A DNA stretch of 64,000 bases from Linepithema humile. Its lineage: Eukaryota; Arthropoda; Insecta; Hymenoptera; Formicidae. The stretch lies in the NCBI RefSeq assembly GCF_040581485.1, contig NC_090133.1, forward strand, positions 28,112,139 through 28,176,138. The letters are read 5' to 3'. This document shows, one piece after another, positions 61,843-64,000 of this stretch. Every line of letters starts with the position of its first letter. Within the stretch, counting starts at the first letter, position 1. Under the pieces are notes generated by a model. That model saw only the letters and a list, made by a program, of their open reading frames with translations. It did not search any database and was not told the DNA's origin. Made by a program: the position numbers and the translations under genes.

Positions 61843-63660
61843 TTAGAATGCGAGCCCGGCCTCTGAGTAAGTGGTGAATATCTTCTCGATCGAATTAGCG
61901 TACGCGGCTGTCCTCAGATCGAGTCCGAGATTGTATTTCATGGCAGTCTTCATGATAGCCTGGAAAGAGAAAAATATTCGTTGATGTTCACGTTTGTGGA
62001 TTTTACAAAATGTTTCTCATGAAATACTGCATCGATTATTCTACTTAATTACCCTGGCGGATCTCTCCATCGTGTAATCCAGACCGGAGTGGACAATGTC
62101 CTTTTCGGAAGCACCGGATATACGTTTATTGAAGGCTTCGGACGGCGTGACAGGAATACGGCCGCCGACACGACCAAATCTACGTTCTAGAGACTCCTGT
62201 ACCGATTCTGTCGACAAAAATTTATTTATCGAACCACGCATTCAGAAATATTGCATCTGAACTTGAAATTCAATACAAGTTTACGAATCTATCGTACCTA
62301 GAAGATGATAATTCGATTCTCTTTCATATTTAAAGGTCAAACGGCCGTACGATACGTGGTTCAAGTTCTTTAACCACTCGAAGAACGAGACCGTGACACC
62401 ACCGGCGTTAATGTACAAGTCTGGAATTACAAGGATGTTCTTGTCAATTAGGATCTTATCCGCGGCAGGAGTGGTCGGTCCATTGGCAGCCTCAGCGATG
62501 ATCTTCGCCTACAAAAATATGATTTAGATTAATTTTTTAATTATCGTCTGACATTTTTTGAAGTCTCATCAAATTTTAATTATTCCCATCTTAATTTATC
62601 AAATCTAATTCAGTTATTTTTTGCTAAATAATTGTATAAAATATATAAAAAGAATATTCTGTTAAAAAAGATAAAAATAATTTAATAATATAAGATTAAT
62701 CTCAATTATAATTCCGTTCATTAAATTTTAATTCAATATAACTTCTTCAATATGCCTAAATTTATAATTATCATATTAATCGCACACATGGCGTAATGTA
62801 TTTCGTGCAGTATTAAAATACAATCCTCACCTGTATACGTCCGGCATTCTCTTTGGTAATTACTTTCTCTACAGCGGCAGGTATAAATATATCGCACAGC
62901 TCGTACATGAGATTCTCGCCTTCGTACGGCTTGGCCCCAGGGAAGCCAACAATGGTGCCATTTTCCAACCGATACTCTTCTAATTCCTAAAACCCGTGAA
63001 AAGGCGAATGTCAGTAAAAGAATCTTTGTTTATTCAATAGAAATCTATGTAATTCCGAGATATAAGTAAGCTTCGCCGCTTACCTTCGGGTCAATTCCCT
63101 CCGGATTGCAAATTGATCCGTCGTGTTCAATCACACCTATACAAGCAGCGCCCGCGCGATGCAAGTAACGCATAGAGTGCAAACCTACGTTACCAAAACC
63201 TTGGAGGATAAACGTTTTGCCGCCCCAGCCAGGTGTAGTTCCTGCAAATCAATATATTTATTTATGTAGAACGAACGAGCCTCTTAGAATAATATTAACT
63301 TGATATTAATTATTACACAATACATTAAAATAAATTCATAAATTATAATTAAATTGATAATTTGCAAATAAAAATGACAATTAAAACAGTACGTTATAAG
63401 TACAATCAAGATAAGCAAATACGCACCGATCATGCTCATGTAATTAGCCTCGTTGATGAAATTCTCTAATCCGTGAAATACTCCGCGACCCGTCGCGGAA
63501 ATGCGACCGTGAATGCCACCCTGATTGATGGGTTTACCCGTGACACAAGCGTGAGCATTAATGTCGGCATGACCGATAGTTTTCGCGTAAGTATCGGCTA
63601 TCCATGACATTTCACGCTCGCCGGTGCCCATATCAGGAGCGGGAACATCAACACCAGGTC
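61843..63660 (-). CDS. Gdh: Glutamate dehydrogenase, mitochondrial, C-terminal 342 residues (5' end outside window)
   Basis: GDH interconverts glutamate and 2-oxoglutarate plus ammonia with NAD(P) in the mitochondrial matrix. Exons in transcript order: 63660-63427, 63241-63084, 62986-62831, 62508-62298, 62207-62053, 61959-61843; all in phase. Visible parts: VDVPAPDMGTGEREMSWIAD and GKPINQGGIHGRISATGRGV of the catalytic domain, the dinucleotide fold with GFGNVGLHSMRYLHRAG, AKIIAEAANGPTTPAADKIL, and the GGVTVSFFEWLKNL segment near the active site. SVQESLERRFGRVGGRIPV followed by FNKRISGASEKDIVHSGL is the animal-type antenna and pivot region, the seat of allosteric control by GTP, ADP and leucine. 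The end is YSEAGLAF then stop. The transit peptide and first catalytic exons lie beyond 64000; 63661-64000 is intron. Confidence 0.95.
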
Positions 63661-64000
63661 CTGGAAAAGAGAATTAATTCCTTGGTTAATAAAAATATTG
63701 TTTTGTAAAATTGTTCAACATCTTGCCGGGTCTAATTCAACGCTGAGATATTTCGAAGAACGTGAAATTTGAAGCAGCGCTACTTAAGTTATATTTCTTT
63801 AACAAAAATAAATTGTATAAAAATAAAAATATGAATTTGATATCAATTATTACAGATTTCTAATATAAAATTTTGTCATTTTATAAAAATACGAAAAACA
63901 AGTAAGATCCTATGATAATTAATCAAATACAAAAATATGACTTTTAAAGAATCATCGCGGTTGTTGCAAGAGAAATTAAATTCTTAAATTTTTTATGAAA

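Overview
This 64 kb window is nuclear DNA from an insect. The evidence is intron-rich genes with canonical GT-AG splicing, AT-rich introns and intergenic DNA around more GC-rich exons, dense microsatellites, and animal-specific families (afadin/canoe, DEAF1, an animal-type glutamate dehydrogenase with antenna). Composition and gene style suggest a hymenopteran, perhaps an ant, but that is inference. No prokaryotic, viral, CRISPR or rRNA feature was seen. Gene models were built by hand from splice sites and every exon junction was checked for reading phase; ends may be off by a base or two.

Layout: (1) 4770-20890, plus strand: the 3' two thirds of canoe/afadin (FHA, DIL, PDZ, long proline/glutamine-rich tail), whose 5' exons with the Ras-association domains lie before the window. 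A 2952-base exon, phase 1 at both ends, sits just after the PDZ exons and looks like an optional cassette. (2) 28314-31827, minus: a GAPR-1-like CAP/SCP domain protein. (3) 32865-35055, plus: UTP18, a WD-repeat protein of the U3 snoRNP; an inverted, decayed copy of its 3' end lies upstream at about 32200-32660. (4) 37333-39988, minus: DEAF1 (SAND plus MYND). (5) 42297-43507, plus: a LITAF-domain membrane protein with two PPxY motifs. (6) 44186-46680, plus: a secreted cysteine-rich/CUB protein. (7) 49337-58674, minus: a stomatin (band 7) protein, with a candidate TATA/Inr promoter and untranslated first exon near 59821-59915. (8) 61843-63660, minus: mitochondrial glutamate dehydrogenase, 5' part beyond the window end.

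The genes are housekeeping or developmental and share no single pathway; there is no operon logic. What is unusual is (a) the canoe cassette exon, (b) a set of foldback and short terminal-inverted-repeat elements in introns and gene gaps (about 7258-7494, 29966-30441, 35773-36164, 41859-42254, 49992-50740, 57049-57445), (c) the inverted UTP18 duplication, and (d) a pre-miRNA-like hairpin at 36616-36727. I found no clear new biological system; the cassette exon is the strongest candidate for something undescribed.
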